Of a stretch of 64,000 bases of DNA, positions 60,001 to 64,000 are shown piece by piece; position 1 is the first letter of the stretch; each line of letters starts with the position of its first letter. A program made the translations under genes and the position numbers. Origin of the DNA: an uncultured bacterium (GTDB lineage Bacteria; Patescibacteriota; Gracilibacteria; Absconditabacterales; Absconditicoccaceae); contig CAMJSB010000004.1 in the NCBI GenBank assembly GCA_946408385.1, forward strand, positions 1 through 64,000, in the 5' to 3' direction. Under the pieces are notes generated by a model. It ran no database searches, was not told the origin of the DNA, and saw only the letters and a program-made list of their open reading frames with translations.

Positions 60001-62227
60001 ACCCACTAGGATTTCATAATATATCCATAATTTCTTTTCTAAATCTTGGATCTTTTCTATATCTTTTAAAATTTGTATCAATTTGTCTGCGAATTGAATC
60101 GAAATGGGAATCGTTATGATCAGTTAAATATTTTTCTAAATCTGATCTAATTGCTTTAAATAATTCATTATCATTTTTGATTGCATTTAATTTCTCTAAT
60201 ACATTAGTTGCAACAAATTGTTGCTCTCCAGGTAGTCATAGTCTAACTCTAACGAATTCATTAAATCTTTTCTTAAAATCGACAAGTGAAATTGCTCAAG
60301 AAATATAACCTTGGCATAATTCTTTTAATTCCCTTCATCTTTCAGTTTCATATAATTCATCTCATTCATTTGATTCAATCATTGTTTGTCTTTGAATATT
60401 TCAAAAGGCATTACGAGTTAGTCATTTTCATTGTAAAATTTCTTCTAAATCATGACGAGAGGCTTGAGTACCCATTTCTTTATTAAAAATGGCATTATTT
60501 GTGAAAGGAGTTCTCTCGTAATTTTTCTTTTTTTCGTTTATTTTTTTTCTTCTAACTTTTCATCTCATTAAAAATAATTTTCCTCTCTTGAGTACATTAT
60601 ATCGTGAAGTATTATGCCATTCCTCATTAATCTCATTTTCTACTTCACGGGAAATCATATCCTCATAAGATTCTGATACATCGGAAAGTACTACATTTTC
60701 TTCAAATGATGTAGGTAAGTCGATTTCAGTTTCAGTCTTGGTTTCAATTTCAGTCTCGGTTTCAGTTTCAGTCTCGGTTTCAGTTTCGGTTTCAGTTTCA
60801 GTTATAATAATAGGTGGGATAGGAGTTTCAGTTTCAGTCTGAGTTTCAGGTTGTGTTTCAGTTTCAGTCTCGATTTCAGTTTCAGTCTGAGTTTCAGTTT
60901 CGGTTTCAGTTTCAGTTATAATAATAGGTGGGATAGGAGTTTCAGTTTCAGTCTGAGTTTCAGGTTGTGTTTCAGTTTCAGTCTCGGTTTCAGTTTCAGT
61001 CTGAGTTTCAGGTTTGGTTCCAGTTTTTCTAAAATGGTAATAATAATCGTCAGGTTCTGTTTCAAAAGGTCATCGAACGGTTTTTCCACTGGTATCTTTA
61101 TCCCAAATATCTAGTATGTAAATATTTCCATCTTCATCTTTAAATTTTGTATTTTTACGTAATTCTCGCATATCTGGATTAAAATCTGAAACTTCTTCAA
61201 ATCCATTTCAATTTCAAAAGTCTACCAATAAAGTACCAGATTCGATTAACTTTTTCATCATTTCTTTTCACTTTGAGCTATCGGTATATATATCGTTTAT
61301 TGTTGGTTTTCATAATGTTTCTTTTTTCTCCTTAGATTTTTTATTGATATTTTTTTCAACCTTTTTTATTGCATAGAATTTTTCTCAGTTATGAGTAAAT
61401 TTTATAGCATCAGTTGATATTCAAATTTTTTCCAATCACTCCTTACAAATTTTTAAATTTTGATGTAATTCTCAATCCTTTTTATAGTTTGAATTTCGTG
61501 TAGGCAATAATTGGTTATTAATTTGAATTATGTATCATGATTCGAGAATTAATAGCTCGGCTAATCTAGTGTCAAGCTTTGCTTTTTCATTATTATTTTT
61601 TGCATTATCGTATTCTTGTTGGTATTCTCTAATTATTGAATTAAATTTATCATCGGATAAATCAATATTAATTCAATCTCTTAGTTGTATCAATCATTTT
61701 AATGATGTAGATTTTCATCTGATTTTATAAATTTGTTCCGCTACTTCATCACGAGAACATAATTTGGATTTAAATTCTTCAATATCAAATTCTTCGAGCT
61801 TTTTTTCTTCTCAGTTTATTAATAATTCACCTTCTGTATCATGAACTTTATCTACTAAGAATAAGATAAAATCGATTAATTTATTTTCTGCATGAATACG
61901 AAATACATTAGCAAGATCTGGTAAATTTTGTTCATCACTGTATTTTTTTGCATCTTCAAAATTTTTCCTAAATATATTGTACTGACCATAAATTGAATCT
62001 AAAGAAATATTTATGCCTTTAAATGAAATTTCTCCTGCTGGAAATGGGTAGGGTCTATTTGTGCACCCTTCTAATTGTTTTCTTATTTCGTTTATATCTT
62101 CTTGAGAATGAGAAGAAAGAACTTCTTCTATTTCACGTTCTGCTTTATGACAAATCTCATCAACTTTTTTCTGGGAGTCGGTTTCTTTAATGATTTCATC
62201 TAGATTTTTTTTTGGTGCTTTTGCCAT
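57062..62227 (-). CDS. giant (~1721 aa) protein with TM segments, (TE)n/(TETQ)n and PPPP/GGGK low-complexity regions
   Basis: Start 62227 and stop 57062 are in the same frame as internal track ORFs (61811..62227, 59171..59362); joins only with TGA=Gly. Confidence 0.72.
60721..61022 (-). repeat. TETETE-coding low-complexity array with a duplicated ~115-bp unit
   Basis: gttataataataggtgggataggagtttcagtttcagtctgagtttcaggttgtg occurs at about 60802 and 60916. Confidence 0.9.
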
Positions 62228-62359
62228 TTTGAGTTGATAATAAATAAAATACTCGATAATATTATAATCACAAATATAAAAAAAGTCAAAAAAAAATAGA
62301 CTTTTTTCATAATATTTATAATTTTCATATCTAATTATATATTTTTTTGCTTTATTTGA

Positions 62360-63841
62360 CTAGAATTTTAATCTCTCAACTATGCATTTTAAATGCTCAT
62401 CTCTCATGATTAAATTGTTTTCATATAATTTTTGTTTATTTATAAGCTCTATTAATTTTTCATCCCAATATGTTTTCATAGAAGATGGCTCTTTAAATTT
62501 ATCATATGATTCAATAAGACGTTTAAAATTAGAGTAATCACTTAATTCTTGATTTTTGTGACATCTATTATAAATAGGATAAGAATATGCATATATGAAA
62601 GCTTTCCATATATCATCGTTTGATTCATTTTTATACATAGCAGAATACGAGCCTACTGTATTTTGCTTACGCTTATCGTAAATATAGTACGCGTTTTTAC
62701 ATAACGCAAATTTATCTATATATGAATAAAGAGTGGCTGTATATGCACAATCTTCATACAAAACAACTTTAGTCGGCCACTCAGTTGGAAATTCAACCTT
62801 CTTTGCAACTTCTGTCTTAATAATCTTGTTCCATACTGCTACATAATATATATTATCCTTATTATGTTTATTATCCATTACTTCTTCATAAGAATACACA
62901 ACTACGTCTGTTTTCTTATTAGGCATATTTAAACATAACTCTTTTTCACTAACATTATTAAGAATAATGGTTGTAGCAATAGCTATATTCGTCTTTTCTT
63001 CTTTACAAGTATTAAATAAAATTTCATACATATATGGATGTACAATATCATCACTATCTATAAAAGCAAGATACTCTCAGTTCACTAACTTCGTTCAATT
63101 ATTCCTAGCTATAGCAACTCATTGATTCTTTTGGTGGATAACAGAGATACAAGGAAAGTTTTTTTCATACCATTTACATACCTTTAAACTATTGTCAGTA
63201 GAGCCATCATCAACTAAAATAATTTCGATACCAGACATTGAAGAATTAAGCACAGAATCCACAGTTCTTGGCAAAAAAACTTCAGAATTATAAACAGGTA
63301 TTACTATAGATATCTTATAATCAGATTTTTTTCTTTCTGGTAACTTGGCGACTCCCTCTGATACTCATCATAAAATGTATCTATCATCTTTTTTGATATA
63401 TCATTCTACTATAATTTCATTTAATTCTTTTTTAGTTATTTTATGCAATAACTCTATTATAGAATCTTCCGTTTCTGCAATTAATCAAGTTTTATTATAT
63501 ATTTTATACAAATCGTAAACTCACTTACTTCTAAAAGCTAAGGTTGTTCATCTATATCCATTTAATGCAGTAATTTGAAATCTTTCAATATCTGAAAGTG
63601 ATACATCAATTTCATTACTTTCAATCAAAAAATCATTATTTACAGATTCTGCAATAATTTTAAAACGGATGTATGAACTATATTTATCCTTAGGTAAATC
63701 ATATGTTAAATCTAATGTTGAACCAATCGTATAATAGACAAATGTTTGAGACATGGCCATTATTTTATAATGATGTGCATTTGAAACATAGTCCCAAGAA
63801 AGTGATAATGTTCAATTTATAATTTTATAATTGAGTTGCAT
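62360..63841 (-). CDS. family 2 glycosyltransferase with N-terminal beta-rich extension
   Basis: YKISIVIPVYNSEVFLPRTVDSVLNSSMSGIEIILVDDGSTDNSLKVCKWYEKNFPCISVIHQKNQGVAIARNNGTKLVNGEYLAFIDSDDIVHPYM. Confidence 0.93.
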
Positions 63842-63952
63842 ATGTGTTTTAAAAACTATAAAATCGAATACCTAATACTTAATTATATAATAAAACTTTA
63901 AATTTGTCAAAAAAAATCAGACTTTTTTATTATAGAATATAAATTTATAAAA

Positions 63953-64000
63953 ATGTACCCATTTTGGTGAGTTATAGAACATTTCAACTGTAAAATAAAA
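63953..64000 (+). CDS. 5' end of a CDS truncated by window edge
   Basis: MYPFWGVIEHFNCKIK... open to the window end; weak. Confidence 0.3.

Noticed and set aside
60721-61022. Possible CRISPR array (regular short repeats)
   Set aside because: Contiguous coding simple repeat (gtttca/TE) with no unique spacers of constant length.

Overview
The window is an AT-rich bacterial chromosome segment in which in-frame TGA is used as a sense codon at conserved glycine positions (e.g. DnaK GIDLGTTNS / DLGGGTFD, Pth GLGNPG, dUTPase GLIDADYRG). This is genetic code 25 (UGA=Gly), so the source is a Gracilibacteria/Absconditabacteria (SR1)-type CPR bacterium. The supplied standard-code ORF track cuts most real genes into pieces. 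I re-read the sequence with TGA=Gly and TAA/TAG as stops, and report about 47 coding regions. Housekeeping genes include dut, queA, truD, truB, rluA-like, sufS, uppS, pheT, pth, idi, dnaK, trmD, secA, ndk, ruvA, map, a holA-like gene and two tRNAs. Accessory content includes a VirD4/DUF87-type ATPase, an SLH protein, two paralogous lysozyme-like proteins, a single-chain N6-methylase R-M enzyme behind a structured RNA plus terminator, a NYN-domain gene behind a second structured leader plus terminator, an in-frame YidD-Fmt fusion, and a GIY-YIG gene flanked by dispersed palindromic repeats. There are also two giant (~1720 aa) repeat or low-complexity proteins, one with an amidoligase-like C-terminal domain, and a stand-alone Csx3-like (ring-nuclease family) gene just upstream of dnaK. 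Three genes (DUF502 paralog, ndk, and an unknown gene at 28.9 kb) contain no in-frame TGA. One of these appears to terminate at TGA immediately before a terminator hairpin. All calls come from reading by eye, and no database search was run.
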